Assembly: GCA_010015675.1 (NCBI GenBank)
Contig: ML977019.1
Location: 319,197-383,196 of the forward strand
Origin: Byssothecium circinans
Lineage: Eukaryota > Ascomycota > Dothideomycetes > Pleosporales > Massarinaceae
Length of the DNA: 64,000 bases
Reading direction: 5' to 3'
Part shown: positions 12,743-23,757 of the stretch, piece after piece
How positions within the stretch are numbered: position 1 is the first letter of the stretch
Layout of the letters: every line of letters begins with the position of its first letter
The notes under the pieces: model-generated
What the model was told of the DNA's origin: nothing
Databases searched by the model: none
The model's input: the letters and a program-made list of their open reading frames with translations, nothing else
Program-made: the position numbers and the translations under genes

Positions 12743-13672
12743 CTACTCGCTCGCCTTGAAAAGCGCCTCGTTCTCTTGCTGCGCCTTGATGAAAGCTTCC
12801 TTGAAGAGGTTGGCGTCTATATATTGTTAGTGACAATGTGCAATACAAGCCCATCAGGGCTACTCACTCTCGCTGTTGGCAAAACGGATGGCGAGTGTCT
12901 GGGCCTCGGGCTCGCCCTCGCTGACATCGGCGGCAGCATTCCAAACCCAGCTGCGGTCCGAGCCCACGTTTGGTGAGAGCTTCATGTCGGGGACAACTGC
13001 ACAGCAGCGTTAGCCTGGATCGCACAACATGACTAGTTTTAGTCCCATCCTCAGGTAAATACATACCGTAGTGGTTAGCGCAGACCTTCAGCGTCTTATC
13101 CCGACGCATGACCAGCCTGGTCTTCCCGTTCTCCTTGTGCTTCAATAACCTAACGTCACCGGTACCCCGCTCCTTCCACTCCCTGCTCTCGCGGTCGAAC
13201 TTGAACAGCTTAGCGCGCATCTTGAACGTCTGCTCCTCAAGCTCCTCGTTCGTCTTGGTGTCGACTTTTTCCGTAAGGTGCACAATGGGCTTGAACTCGA
13301 CATCGGGCTCCTCGTTCTCGGGGTTCTCGTCCTAAACAAATGTCAATACCCTTACCAAAGAACAAAATGATCCCAAAAACATACCTCGGCCGCCTTCTTC
13401 GTCGCGCCACTCGGCTCGTTAACGTCGTCCTCCTCCTCCTTCTTCTCCTTCTTGGGTCCGCCGCCAAACATGGAGAACATGTTGTCCTTGACCGTAGTAG
13501 TCGCAGATGCCGCGGCCTCGGTCACCTTCTCCGTAACGGGCTTGTCCTCGGTAGCGGTGGGCTTGGGGTCCGTCACGTCCGTGGTAACCTTTGCAGTCTC
13601 ATCTTTGACAAGTGTAGCGCCGGGGGCAGCGGCCTGGTCGGCGGCAGGGTCGGTTTTGGCTGTGTCGGCCAT
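12743..13672 (-). CDS. yrb1: Ran-binding protein 1 homologue (RanBP1/Yrb1)
   Basis: Exons: 13672-13385, 13331-13067, 12996-12868, 12816-12743; phases agree, 251 residues. About 95 N-terminal residues are low complexity, Ala/Thr/Lys/Glu rich, with a Phe-rich FSMFGGG patch. The RanBD1 domain follows: EVDFKP-like start ([11 protein letters not shown]), [44 protein letters not shown], and [20 protein letters not shown] after the third exon junction. The protein binds Ran-GTP and stimulates RanGAP, releasing export complexes in the cytoplasm (family knowledge). Length and domain position match fungal Yrb1. It lies in tandem upstream of TAF14 with 736 bp between them, in which I see no other gene. 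Confidence 0.93.
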
Positions 13673-14441
13673 GGTTGTGTATTGTAGATTGGTGTGTGTG
13701 TGGAGGGTATGGGGTAGAGGAGCACTGCAAAAGTTAATAAAGACACTGTCAAATACAAACGGCATTTGCTTACATGTGATAGTACGCTCCACAGAGGTCA
13801 AAGGGGCGCGAGGGTCGTGTTGTGTTTGGGCACCAGAATTTCAAAGGCAGAAGTGGGCTTTTGGGTTTGCCCTGATGGAGGGGCGGGCGATGAGTGGGGG
13901 CGCGGGGCTTAGTCAGAGAACAAAGCTAGCCGTTATTGGTGTTCGAGGTCAACTGCACGTGCATGCATCTCACTGGTGCATGTAGCATCCTGGAGCCTGT
14001 GGTGCCTAATTGGTGCCTGCTGTGCTTCCATCTCATATAGGAAGATTCTCGGCTCCTCGAGCACTCTGTACGGTCACAGCAAGGCGATGTTTGGACCCAT
14101 GACAAAGGAAGACGAGAGCACCAAACAATGACATCACCTGCATATAGCTAAGACGTAACAGAGCTAAGAGGGGTTCATATAGCGAATACAGGATATAACC
14201 AAATACTCAAGACTAAAACATAACCATGCGATCTCTCTCTCAACGCCAGCAAACCCAGAGGAAAGATCATCCTAGAGACACCGGTTCCGGCATTCGATTC
14301 CTGTGGTATAATATGATGCCTCTGATGTGATGTCCCCCTACCTATACTCATGTCCTGTAATGTGCCGTGCAAATAACCCACCAAAGCGCCTCCCTATGTG
14401 AAAACCAGATCAAACGTGTCGATGTCTCCGTGGGACGACAC
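13673..14441. other. Intergenic region, nothing recognised
   Basis: 769 bp between the RanBP1 start and the end of the next minus-strand gene. It should hold the RanBP1 promoter and the 3' end of the 737-residue gene. Short open frames on both strands show no domain and no consistent codon pattern. Confidence 0.4.
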
Positions 14442-16655
14442 CTACCGACCGACATGCGCACAAGCCCGGCTCTTCTTGCCCTCCACTTTCAAGCTTGAGA
14501 GCCCCATGGCCTCCTCCACCCGGCATCGGATCTGAAATGCGTTGTCCCTGGCACGGTGTGCAGCCTTCGAAGTCCGAATAGGAGCAGTAGCCTTCCGAAG
14601 TTCCAGCCATGGACCCGCAGTAACCTCACGCAAGAACGAGGTGCTTATAGCCAGTTGACGTCTTGCTAGCTCTTGAGCTTCCTGGCTCGATTTTTGAATA
14701 TGCTTCTTTAATTCGTTGTCGTAGAAATTCTTCAGCCCTTCTCGTGTTGCAGCGATATCGCGTTTGAAAAGATCGAGAACCTGAGCGGCTCTGGTCTTGT
14801 TGTGGCCCATGCTGATGGCAAACGATTGCTGCATCAATGGCTTCGAGTGAGTCGCAATACTGACATTGAAGCGACTAACAGGGTACTCTTGCTCGAGGTC
14901 GACAATATAGGCCCCTTGCATGGTGCGAGTGTACCGGATGGGGATACTCTCAGCATCCTTAGACACCTGTATCTGTAGTTGAGGCTTGCCTTTGCGGCTG
15001 ACAAAGTCCTTAGTTGGAACCAGTACGAACTGATGCTCGGCCGTTGTCTGTATAGCAAATCCGGCCGACTTCTGTTCCTTCCTGCAGGGCCGACGGGGAG
15101 ATTGCTGCAGTGGTGGTGACACTACAGTTAGTTCGCGCGGCGTTACCTTGGCGGGAGTCGAAGTGGCAGATGATGCTGTAGAGGTGGACGTTATGCTGGC
15201 CGGCGTTGGGACTGGGATTTTTATTGACGCTGGCTCCGACGTGAGAATCTCGACCTGAGCTTGCGGCGCCATGCTAGGAAATCCGGGGGCAATGTACGAG
15301 GCCAGTATTATGGACAGGAGGCCAAGCACAAGAGCGAACAAGGACAAACCCTTCGATTGTAAGAGAGACTTGGGCCCTCTCTTCCCGGAAATGTTTTGGG
15401 CGATCCACGACCCGGACACCGGCGTAGAGGTGGACGAGCTGATGCGCGGATCCAATGCCGCCAAATGTCGGTTCAGTTGGGAAGGATCGAGGTTCAACAA
15501 AGTGAAGAAATCGACTTGAAGAGTCTCTTGAAGCTCAAACTCATCTGATTCCGTCTTCTTGCCTTCAACGCACACTCGAAAGTTCTTGGAGTTGTCAACG
15601 GGCTCCTTCCACTTGAGGTGGTATCGGCGGGCCTCTGCAACATGCAGACAAGATATTTTCTGTCGTTCAAAGGCCTTGCATGCAATGGGAAAGCCTTCAA
15701 CTTCGGGGGCTGCTAGTGCCGGTTGCGGATACCAGAAGATGACTAAATCTGGGACACGGTTCGATTCGTCAGAAGAGTACTTTCGTGAGGAGCCAAATGT
15801 AAGTTGCATTCCATCGTCGAATGTGACGACAACATCAGTCGCCTTCGCAGTGTCATGGAGTGGTCGAACATCCTTGCAATGGTCTGAAGAAATGACCGGG
15901 CCGTACGCCTCCAGCTGACCGTCCCTCAAGATAGACCTAGATGGGCCCGGGGAGGCGTCCAAGGCTTTACCGATGCATGATTCTATGCTCTCCTTTTCCC
16001 ACACTGACAGGTTTCCAACGAACAGTATTTTGAAGGAGTTGCGCGCGGGGAGGTAAGAGGTAGACAAAGCGGCTCGAGCCGTAAGCCTCAGCTCACGGCA
16101 GCCGTACGGCTTCCATACTCCGGCCGCTGCCTGCTCAGGCAAGCACTCCTTGACAACCTCCCAAGCATTTATGCTATCTTGTTCTGCGCTGTGCTCTTCT
16201 TGCATATGAATCTCTCGAGGGTTCTGTCTGTCGCCGCTCTGTGTCATGTACGGCACTTCGGTAAGCGTACTCTCGTCTACGCCGGGGGCTGCATCGACGC
16301 CGGAGGCTTCAGTCAAGGAGCTGTCTAGCTGGTGTGCAACTTCGTGGGGAGATTCTTGTTCGAAATCTCCATCGTCGACGTCGTCGTCTTCCTCGTCGGT
16401 GAGGACAGAGACATCGTCGGGGGTGGTCGATGCCACTGATGCTGTGTGACCTTCGTCATCGGACGTCTCATAGAGACTGTCGCCCATGCCCACGACCTCG
16501 TAGGAGCTCTCGTCGAGAGAGGTGAGCTCCTCACGGTTTCGCGGGGCGTTGGACCTCATGATGAGGGTGTTGAGGTCGAGACGCTCGATCGACTGGTCAA
16601 CCCGGACGGGTGGGTAGGCAAGACGCTGAGAGGACTCAGTGCTGCTAGACGGCAT
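14442..16655 (-). CDS. Unrecognised 737-residue single-pass membrane protein
   Basis: One uninterrupted open frame from ATG 16655. Residues 1-170 are acidic and Ser/Thr/Asp/Glu rich (runs such as DEEDDDVDDGDFE), likely disordered. About 180-420 is a more structured cytosolic-type region with KILFVGNLS and DLVIFWYPQP patches. One clear hydrophobic helix follows at about 430-452 (LFALVLGLLSIILASYIAPG). After that comes a Pro/Ser/Thr-rich spacer, a small globular part, and a C-terminal charged amphipathic/coiled segment (about 625-700, NFYDNELKKHIQKSSQEAQE). The topology would put a large acidic N-terminal domain on one side of a membrane and a helical tail on the other. The layout is loosely reminiscent of organelle or nuclear envelope tethers and receptors, but I recognise no family and give no function. 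The shadow frames on the opposite strand are not genes. Confidence 0.8.
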   Translation of the reverse strand: MPSSSTESSQRLAYPPVRVDQSIERLDLNTLIMRSNAPRNREELTSLDESSYEVVGMGDSLYETSDDEGHTASVASTTPDDVSVLTDEEDDDVDDGDFEQESPHEVAHQLDSSLTEASGVDAAPGVDESTLTEVPYMTQSGDRQNPREIHMQEEHSAEQDSINAWEVVKECLPEQAAAGVWKPYGCRELRLTARAALSTSYLPARNSFKILFVGNLSVWEKESIESCIGKALDASPGPSRSILRDGQLEAYGPVISSDHCKDVRPLHDTAKATDVVVTFDDGMQLTFGSSRKYSSDESNRVPDLVIFWYPQPALAAPEVEGFPIACKAFERQKISCLHVAEARRYHLKWKEPVDNSKNFRVCVEGKKTESDEFELQETLQVDFFTLLNLDPSQLNRHLAALDPRISSSTSTPVSGSWIAQNISGKRGPKSLLQSKGLSLFALVLGLLSIILASYIAPGFPSMAPQAQVEILTSEPASIKIPVPTPASITSTSTASSATSTPAKVTPRELTVVSPPLQQSPRRPCRKEQKSAGFAIQTTAEHQFVLVPTKDFVSRKGKPQLQIQVSKDAESIPIRYTRTMQGAYIVDLEQEYPVSRFNVSIATHSKPLMQQSFAISMGHNKTRAAQVLDLFKRDIAATREGLKNFYDNELKKHIQKSSQEAQELARRQLAISTSFLREVTAGPWLELRKATAPIRTSKAAHRARDNAFQIRCRVEEAMGLSSLKVEGKKSRACAHVGR

Positions 16656-17289
16656 GTTAGTAGGCCAACATGAAAGAAAGCAGCCGTCGGTAGGCGGCGA
16701 GGTGGTGTTGAAGTGTGAAGCAAGGGTGGACGTCGTCGGACGGCGGACTGTGGGTGCGTGGGTTGGGTGCTTGGGGCGTGCTGCCTAGGAGCTACGGGAG
16801 CCTTACTGTACTTGCCGCGGGGGAGACGTGCGGGGGTTGTGCGAATAAAAACGCTCGTGAGTGTTGTTTGCTCAGTGGGCAGCTGCCCTGCAAATAGCGC
16901 GCGACTGTTGATGCAGCTAGTAGAAGAGTATGGTCGTTGTCGTTGTCGTGGTTGTGGTGAGTGAAAGCCAGTATTTGCTGTCGACCAGCAATGAGGGGCG
17001 TTACATATGCGTGCAGCAGCACAGGCAGGAACCCCGCCGCCGCTCACTTTGAATAGGGCAAGGGGCTTGGCGTTGCCCTATCGGCGCTATCACGATAACC
17101 TGCCGACCGACCATCTCTCCATCAACTCCAGCTTCACCTTTCACAGGCCGTTCATATGCAATATCCTCTCACGCTCAGCGGCCTGTATAAATGATGCACA
17201 CATTTCTTGCCGATGACCACGGCATTGCACACGGGACTTTTCCACTATCTGCTACATCAAACCCCCAGTTCCAACCCCTCCAAAACCAT
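16656..17289. other. Intergenic region, nothing recognised
   Basis: 634 bp upstream of the 737-residue gene and downstream of the secreted-protein gene. It is presumably the promoter of the former. No RNA gene, repeat or conserved open frame is visible. Confidence 0.4.
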
Positions 17290-17768
17290 CTAACCCCCCA
17301 AGTTGAAAGACACAATCGTTCTATCACAGGACGACACAAGGCGCCCACCCGCTGCAAACCATTAGCATCTATTCTCCATTCCCACACCCCTATTCCAGCG
17401 TCCAACTTACAGTGAAAGAAGCCGTCCACACGCCCACATCTAGCATCAACATTATCCCAGAACAGCGCCTTGCAAGTATCCAAGTTCCAGTCCGTTATAC
17501 CACCACACTGCAACCCCACATAGAGGACCGCCGTGTACTCTGGGATTCTTCCCCGTCCAGGCGGATAGACCGTACCGGGCACGCAGACGGGGATTTGCTG
17601 GCAGGCATCGGTGATGGCTTGGTCGGCAAGGGTCGCATCGATCATGAACCGGTAGCAGTTGGATTCCGCATCGCTTGGGCAGGTGGTGGTGCGGGAGAGG
17701 ATGCTCGAGGGCATGGCCAGAGTCAGGCCCGTGGTGGCTAGGAGGGCGTTGAGGGCGGAGAGCTGCAT
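17290..17768 (-). CDS. Small secreted cysteine-rich protein
   Basis: Start at 17768 (MQLSALNALL...). Exon 1 is 17768-17411, intron 17410-17352 (gtaagt donor, ttgcag acceptor), exon 2 17351-17290 with a TAG stop; 139 residues. Residues 1-19 form a typical signal peptide (LLATTGLTLA). The mature part has eight cysteines (TTTC, SNC, DAC, PVC, LQC, DTC, ARC and SSC), an even number that fits disulfides. Without the intron the frame would run on into a Trp/Arg-rich tail with extra cysteines, so I prefer the spliced model. No family recognised. Size, signal and cysteines fit the broad class of small secreted, effector-like proteins, but nothing shows a host-directed role. It stands alone between housekeeping genes and has its own TATA box. 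Confidence 0.75.
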
Positions 17769-17836
17769 GATGACGGGCAGGTTAAGAGTAGAGGTTGATT
17801 GTACTGACGGGCAACTTAAGAAGGGATCCCAGAGGG

Positions 17837-17849
17837 CCTTTATATACGG
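17837..17849 (-). promoter_or_regulatory. TATA box of the secreted-protein gene
   Basis: On the minus strand the sequence reads ccgtatataaagg, about 70 nt before the ATG at 17768. A clean TATA box at this distance is uncommon in fungal housekeeping genes and fits a regulated gene. Confidence 0.6.
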
Positions 17850-18552
17850 TGGATGAGGATCAAACGATACCAAGTATAGCATTAGGCCAGAGTATGTAAG
17901 CTTTGCAAAGGTAAATACCGCCGCACAGGTGGTTATTCCTCTAGTGACTGGAATTCCGATTCCGCCAGTCAAGGAGCCCATCACTATCTTCCTCTCCCGT
18001 AGACCATCGTAGAAATAAGCACCATCTCCAACCAGAATAGATCAAGTAAAAGCTCAAGGCCACATGTAATATCATAGCACGGTGGTGCACAAGTCAAGTA
18101 ACGCTCCAAGGTTAGTCAAAGATCCTTCCATAAAACTCCACTAAGCGATATCCGAACTCATCACCAAAGAGGAAAGAGCTCGAAATGAACACTTCTCGCC
18201 TTTTGCGTTTTCAAAAGGGGCGGATAGGTGTGTTTTGGGCCCTTTGGGTTCCGTCAGGAGCCGAATCTACGTACGAACCGACTTCGGATGCAAATAGCAT
18301 AGCTATTCAATAACAGTAACATAACGCTCTACTTCCCATCGTACAACAGTACGCCTCCAATCTACACCAACACCTTGAATGACCAAGCAGAAACCCCTAT
18401 GACATGCGGCGCTATGCAGTGAAAAGACACCGCTTTCTTACGTAGTGACCCCAACCCAACCCCCCCCAAAAAAGTGCCGCTCAAACTCCAAATAATGCAC
18501 ATGGTATCGCCGCCAGGAAACAAAATGCGCCGCCTCTCCTTCTATCCCATCT
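17850..18552. other. Intergenic region, nothing recognised
   Basis: 703 bp of upstream sequence of the secreted-protein gene plus the 3' end region of the mannosyltransferase. No RNA gene or repeat is visible. Confidence 0.4.
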
Positions 18553-20294
18553 CTACGATGCCGCCGGACTGGCCCATCCTCCAGCAACATCGACCCATTC
18601 CGCCAAGCATGACCCTTCTTTGCCTTCGACGTCCACAATATCAGTGTCGCATTTGCAACGGCAGCCGACGCCGTTTTCCTTTGGAGGATCAGGATGGCGC
18701 CAGTATTCCTCTTCTTCCATGCGCTCTTTCTTGTTCTTTACCGCCGTGTTGGGATAAGGTACCACGGGCATTTGGCGCGCGGGGGCGTTCGCAGGACAGT
18801 GCTGGATCGTCGTGTGTCGGTAGCCGAAATCGCGGAAATAGTGAATATCGGCTGGACTTAGGAGTGCTCCAGCAGCGAGTGAGTGAATCGGCGCGTCTCC
18901 CCACTGCGAATCGTTAGCATCCTTGAATGTGAGAATGACAAGTAGACATACCCGCTCCATCCAGAAGCCGCCACTCCTGTCCATCATCTCGAAGAAGTCT
19001 TGGTACTCTTTGCTCCGGAACCAGTCCAATCTAGCGATTTCGAAGTTGCTCCAGAAATGGCACATGTTGTAGTTCTCGCCTTCCATGGCTTCGGGGTCGA
19101 TCTTGGGAAGGGCACTGGATCCTGGCTCCGAATCTAGAATTTCTTGAGGGAGCGGTATCTGCTTTTCCTTTGGATCTTCTTTCGGCGGCTCCTCTTCCTC
19201 CTTCTTCTCTGGCTTCTCTATGAACATCTCCCAAAGGCCTCGCGAAGTAATGTTGTTCATTCGCTTGTATGCAGAGGCGTATCGGAAGATGTTGGGCACC
19301 GTTTCTCGGAGCTCTTTCACTGCTATGGTGAAGCCGTACGTCTTCTTGTTACGTTGCATGTGGATGAAAGGGTCGCTGCAAGGGGTTAGCCAGGCCAAAG
19401 GCAACTAATCTCGACGGTACTCACTACGTAATGTCGCAGAAGTACTTGATCTCTGGCTCTAAACGCCAGTACCACTCATACTTCTGGAGCAGCTCGTGCT
19501 TGTAGAAGTAGCTATGAATCATGTCAGCTTTGGCTTGTTTGTAATTTCTCATGCATACTCACCCTGAGTAAAACCGGCACATGTGGTGGTAGCTCTCCAT
19601 ACCGCCGTACATGATGGCAGCATCGCCCTGTCTCCTAATGCCCTCTTGCGCAACTGCAGGATCTACCCAATCTGGGAATCCCCACATATCGGGCGTGATC
19701 TTCCCCCACTCGACCTTCCCGCTCGTGTAGTTCTCCACCGTCTCGATGAATGTCTCGTTGAAATCGCCATCGTTGAGGAAGACGTATGGGTAGTGAAACC
19801 ATCGATTGAAATGCCGCTCGATCGACTTGACAGATTGTATAACGCCGTCAAGTTCGGAATTTCTAGCCAGTACCACGAAAGCAGCGTTCGCTCGGGGTCC
19901 GTTGACCTGGGGTTCGAGGCAGCCGACCGCGAAAGGCTTGTCGTACTTTTCGCTGATCTTCCTATGGCCTGTTAGTACCAATACACGCGACAACTTTTGG
20001 TAAGTTGCGGCCATACCGTATCGAAGGCGGAGTGCCAGCGGGCATCATCATGATGCCCTGGGAGTCTGGCGATTTCAGGAAAAGGGTCAATATCAGTATT
20101 ACAACAAGGCACGGAAACACCAGTACAGTGCCCAGCGGGATTGACACAGTCGAGCCAGGTTTTAGTCGTATACGGCGGCGGAAGAAGGATAACCGCGGGG
20201 AAGCTTTTTCGGCGCGATGCGTTATATCGTCGAACTTGTCCATGCTCGCTTTCGTAGACGGCAGCCGCCGGGTGACATTCTCGACGAGTCCCAT
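18553..20294 (-). CDS. Golgi alpha-1,2-mannosyltransferase, KTR/MNT family (GT15)
   Basis: Exons: 20294-20017, 19961-19563, 19511-19425, 19375-18952, 18903-18553; phases agree, 512 residues. Type II membrane protein: short basic cytosolic tail, TM helix at about residues 48-72 (VLVFPCLVVILILTLFLKS), then the luminal GT15 domain. Family motifs in order: RANAAFVVLARNSEL, HYPYVFLNDG, YNMCHFWSNFEI, the catalytic-region ERWGDAPIHS formed across the last intron, and YRHTTIQHCP. It adds alpha-1,2-mannose to O- and N-linked glycans using GDP-mannose. A Lys/Glu/Pro-rich insertion lies at about residues 290-320, and a Cys-containing C-terminal extension is present. The start could also be the in-frame ATG at 20243; 20294 keeps a longer cytosolic tail. 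Confidence 0.93.
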
Positions 20295-20974
20295 AGCGTC
20301 CCGTGCAGTGACCACAATGTCGCGCCTCTCCCTTCTCCCCTCTCTTTTCCAAATAAGTCGCCCCCAAAAGATGTGTCCAGTGGCGGGTTGTTCGCGTGAG
20401 ACGGTGGGCGTGAGCTGCAGATGTGTCGTCCGAGGAATGTTGGGTGGAAAGCGTGGAGTGTTCGAGGGGTGAAAGGTGTAGGCAGTCACCACACGCACAT
20501 CCAGCAGTCGCGAGGAAGTCGACTATCGAAATGTAAAAGTGTGAATCGGGCAGTCTCTATGTGGAGAAAGATTGCGTGTTAGTGTGAAGACTTGCTCACG
20601 AGGCAAGGAACTTGTCTGCGGAACAGGGATGCCAAGGAGCAGTCAATGTTACGTAGTGGTTGTGAAGCGCGCCAGCTCCACCTTTCCTTTCCTCCCTGCC
20701 TGGAAGAAAGGGATGGGCTGCTGCCTCACATCCATCAGTTCATTGTTGGAGGGTTGTGAGATGTCATACACACGGAAATAAACAAGCCAAGACAATAACC
20801 GTCGTTGCCGCGCACATCTTCCGCGCGCTACCCAGGCCTAGCGAAACCTACACTAGTGACATCGCACAGCGATTACATACATCAACCTGAGTTCGCCCGC
20901 GCCCCATATCCGCGTGACAGATACATGTACATTATTTAAATTCCCAGGCGCTAGCCCTCATCTGAACGTTCAAG
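20295..20974. promoter_or_regulatory. Divergent intergenic region (mannosyltransferase / DUF4604)
   Basis: 680 bp between the two divergent start codons. No separate gene recognised. It presumably holds both promoters. Confidence 0.4.
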
Positions 20975-21497
20975 ATGAGCTTTAAGTCTAAGGATCTGCA
21001 CTTTGGTGAGGCTCCTTCCTAGGTATTATCATACATGGCTTACCCTTCCAGAAATCTCGCAACCAGCCTTTCTACAACGGCTGCGCGGACAGCTGGCAGG
21101 CGACGATTCAGGCCGCCATGAGCGCCCGATTCAGAGGAGCAAGAGGCTCAAGAAAGATGATGAGGAAGATGCGCCCACTTACGTGATGGAGGAAACCAAT
21201 GACTCCCTCACAAAAGCCGAATACGAAGCGATGCTCGCCAGCAAGGACAAAGAAGATGAAGATGCTACTCAAGACGGTGAAAAGTCTAAAGATGCCACGA
21301 CCGAGACCAAAAAAGACAACATCGCCGACGGCGGTAAATCGACTAAAAAGCGAAAGGTGGCCAAGGTGATTGGCGAGGAGGGCGAAAAGAAGCAAGATGG
21401 AGACGAAAAGGGGAAGACGGCCGAAAAGAAAGCCATTAAGAAGCCAAAGAAGAGGGGCAAGACCATCAAGCTGTCGTTTGGAGATGAAGAAGGCTGA
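20975..21497 (+). CDS. DUF4604 family protein
   Basis: Exon 1 20975-21005, intron 21006-21051, exon 2 21052-21497; 158 residues. The N-terminus MSFKSKDLHF joins EISQPAFLQRLRGQ and GDDSGRHERP, the hallmark of the DUF4604 family (a short eukaryotic protein of unknown function). The remainder is very rich in Lys, Glu and Asp, with a nuclear-localisation-like KKPKKRGK near the C-terminus. Probably nuclear and disordered (inference). The first exon is only ten codons long, so a one-exon model would miss the true start. Confidence 0.85.
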
Positions 21498-22067
21498 AGG
21501 GTTTCTCGACGACTGTTTCTACAACCACACTATATGAGCCGGTCTCAGGGACGAACTACCACTAGAACTCAGCAATGCCTTAAAGGGAAGCTAGGCCGTA
21601 TCCATCGCGGCTTTGGAATTTTCCCCACCTGCGCAACGAGCTTGTCCCGTGCCTCTTGCGAGTCTGGGGCTTTCGTGAACACTGGAGGCTTTGACACACC
21701 AAAGATGTCGTCGCTCTGGTTGGTGCTAGCCTGCGGAATTTGACAACATGGAAAGACGTTCACATTCGTCCATTGCCTCTGTCAATGTGAATGTATGGAA
21801 CAATGTTCAACTAGCGGAGTGATTGTGTGACCTTACAGACTCTTGAAGCTCAGTACAAACCTGAGAATGTATTTATCGGTTAAAAACCATCCAAAGCTCT
21901 CCCCGTCTGTGAATATCACGCTCTTCCAAGTGACAAGTCTGCGGCTATTTTCGGAAACTTCGGAAACATCCCTCGGAACACTTCTAGCCCACCCGCTCCG
22001 AATCCAAACTTTCACACCTCCCTCGCTCCAAACCATCACCTCTCACCAACCGCAGTGCACCTCCACC
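21498..22067. other. Intergenic region, nothing recognised
   Basis: 570 bp between two plus-strand genes. It holds the DUF4604 3' region and the promoter of the next gene. The short open frames in it have no support. Confidence 0.4.
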
Positions 22068-22921
22068 ATGTCGCAACTCTCCCTCAATGTACGCTCTCCC
22101 ACTCCTCCTCCTTGAAGAGGCGAAAACTAACACACTGAAGGACTTTGACAAGCACATCGCAAACCTCCGCTCGCAACTGCAGTTCCTGAACCAAGCGCTC
22201 GACGCCACCGACCACAATGCGCCCGACTGGCTCGCCACCGATCTCGTCTCACTGCGCAACAAGTCGGGAAGATTACACGATGACATGCAGCGATTCAAGG
22301 AGCAGCTAGAAAGCGAGGGTCTAGGGTCGAAGAAGGTGGGCAGTCTCTTTTTCTGTTGGCGACGACTGAAGTTTTTATAGAAAGGATAGAGACTAATGAT
22401 GGACGCGATACTAGACCTCGAACAAACATCGACTCAGCATAGAGGGCGTGAAACCCTCTTCATCGAATACGAATGGAGGAGCAAGAAGGAAGGAAGCAAT
22501 AAGCGCACAGAACCCACCTACATCGCCTCCAGTGCCTACATCGCCGCCCACACACTCTGCTCTCCCACCGCAATCTGCACAATCGCAAAACACATACATG
22601 GTCGAGCATATCGATGTCTCGGAAGAGGTGAACCGGCGACTCCGCCAGAATCGCCTGCGACGCCTTATGGATTCGCCATCGACATCGCAGAAGCGCAAAT
22701 ACGACATCTTTGAAGATACGGTGATGAGCAGCGGGCCGGAGACGGAAGATGATAGAGAGGATGTGTTGGAGAGGGGGAGAAGCGGGGCGAAGAAGGTTAG
22801 GGTTAGTGGGACGTTTGGGGGGAGGGTGGGGACGATCGAGGGCGTATTGAAGAGGAAGGATGATGAGGGGAGTGGGCATGGTGGGAGGGATGAGGGGGTG
22901 TTTAAGAGGAGGAGAATATGA
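22068..22921 (+). CDS. Small coiled-coil, probably nuclear protein of unknown function
   Basis: Exons 22068-22088, 22141-22335, 22415-22921; phases agree, 240 residues. The N-terminal 70 residues (DFDKHIANLRSQLQFLNQ, then SLRNKSGRLHDDMQRFKEQL) are helical with heptad-like spacing. A Pro/Ser/Thr-rich linker follows, then a conserved-looking block EHIDVSEEVNRRLRQNRLRRL and KRKYDIFEDTV. The C-terminus is Arg/Lys/Gly rich, ends KRRRI, and contains the patch KKVRVSGTFGGRV. Basic clusters suggest nuclear location. I do not recognise the family. The third exon start at 22415 was chosen because it restores phase; the next possible acceptor (22440) would break the frame. Confidence 0.65.
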
Positions 22922-23312
22922 GGTGGATTTGTATGATAAAGTGGCAAGCAGACTGGCGATCAAATTCGTGCTTTGAAAAGCGTACCCAAGAGGTCGTTAC
23001 AGAGCCACACTTCACATTAAATTGGTTTGAGTCTGAAAGGTCTTTTATATTTTACTGACTTGTTGCCGAGCGCGACCTTCAAAGCTATAGGTTCAGTCCT
23101 TTCACCGCTGTAGCTTGGCGTAGTGTCGATGCCCCATGCTTCTCCCCCCCCCGGCATCGTTTGCGCCGTCCTGTCGGTCTTCCAACTGATATGCAACGTA
23201 GCCCGGGTATCTCAGATGTGACCATTCATGCGACCATTCATAGCCGCCTGTCTTTTTATTCTTTAACGCTCTGCTCTCTCTTTCGGTGGGAGGCAGCTGA
23301 GAGTAGTGGAGC
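22922..23312. other. Intergenic region between convergent genes
   Basis: 391 bp holding two 3' regions. It includes a C-rich tract near 23145. No gene recognised. Confidence 0.4.
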
Positions 23313-23757
23313 TCACTGCGCTACTCCCTCTGCCGGCGCGATCAGGACTACAGAGTCTCCTACACGCTGGTCAGCTTTGGCCTCAAGTTGTGAAGATGTC
23401 CCAATGACATACCTCGCACGAAAAGCATCTCAAACTGTTTCTTGACTGTCTGTATGCCATCAGCATGTATTCGAGCGGGGAGGCGGGGCTACTGACCCTC
23501 ACACGCGGTTCTTCCTCCTCGTCTTCCTCTTCCGCAACGAATATGGTTTCTTCGACTTCTCCGAGCACGAGATTGCAATGGCTGTCGTATGCCTTTATTC
23601 TTATCAGCGAGCGTCCCTAAATTGTCTGAACGAAGCTTGAACGTACGTGTAACCGGCCCTTCAGTTCGCGGTCACCGCGCAACTTCACGATGACGACTTC
23701 GTCGATGCAGAGGCGTACCAAGTCAAGCGGCTCGTGGCCCTCGTCTTTTTCGTCCAT
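23313..23757 (-). CDS. lsm3: U6 snRNA-associated Sm-like protein LSm3
   Basis: Four short exons: 23757-23647, 23592-23497, 23449-23413, 23359-23313; phases agree, 96 residues. Sm1 motif: [21 protein letters not shown], then [23 protein letters not shown]. The Sm2 motif [12 protein letters not shown] is assembled across the last intron. An acidic stretch (EEEDEEEE) lies between them, as in other LSm3 proteins. It belongs to the LSm1-7 (mRNA decapping) and LSm2-8 (U6 snRNA) rings by family. The gene is easily missed because no exon exceeds 37 codons. It shares a short divergent promoter with the next gene. Confidence 0.93.

Noticed and set aside
18474..18917. 147-codon plus-strand frame over the mannosyltransferase 3' part
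   Set aside because: Antisense to a well-supported GT15 exon.
22795..22810. Telomere-like ggttagggttag word
   Set aside because: Only two units and inside a coding exon (RVSGT region); chance.
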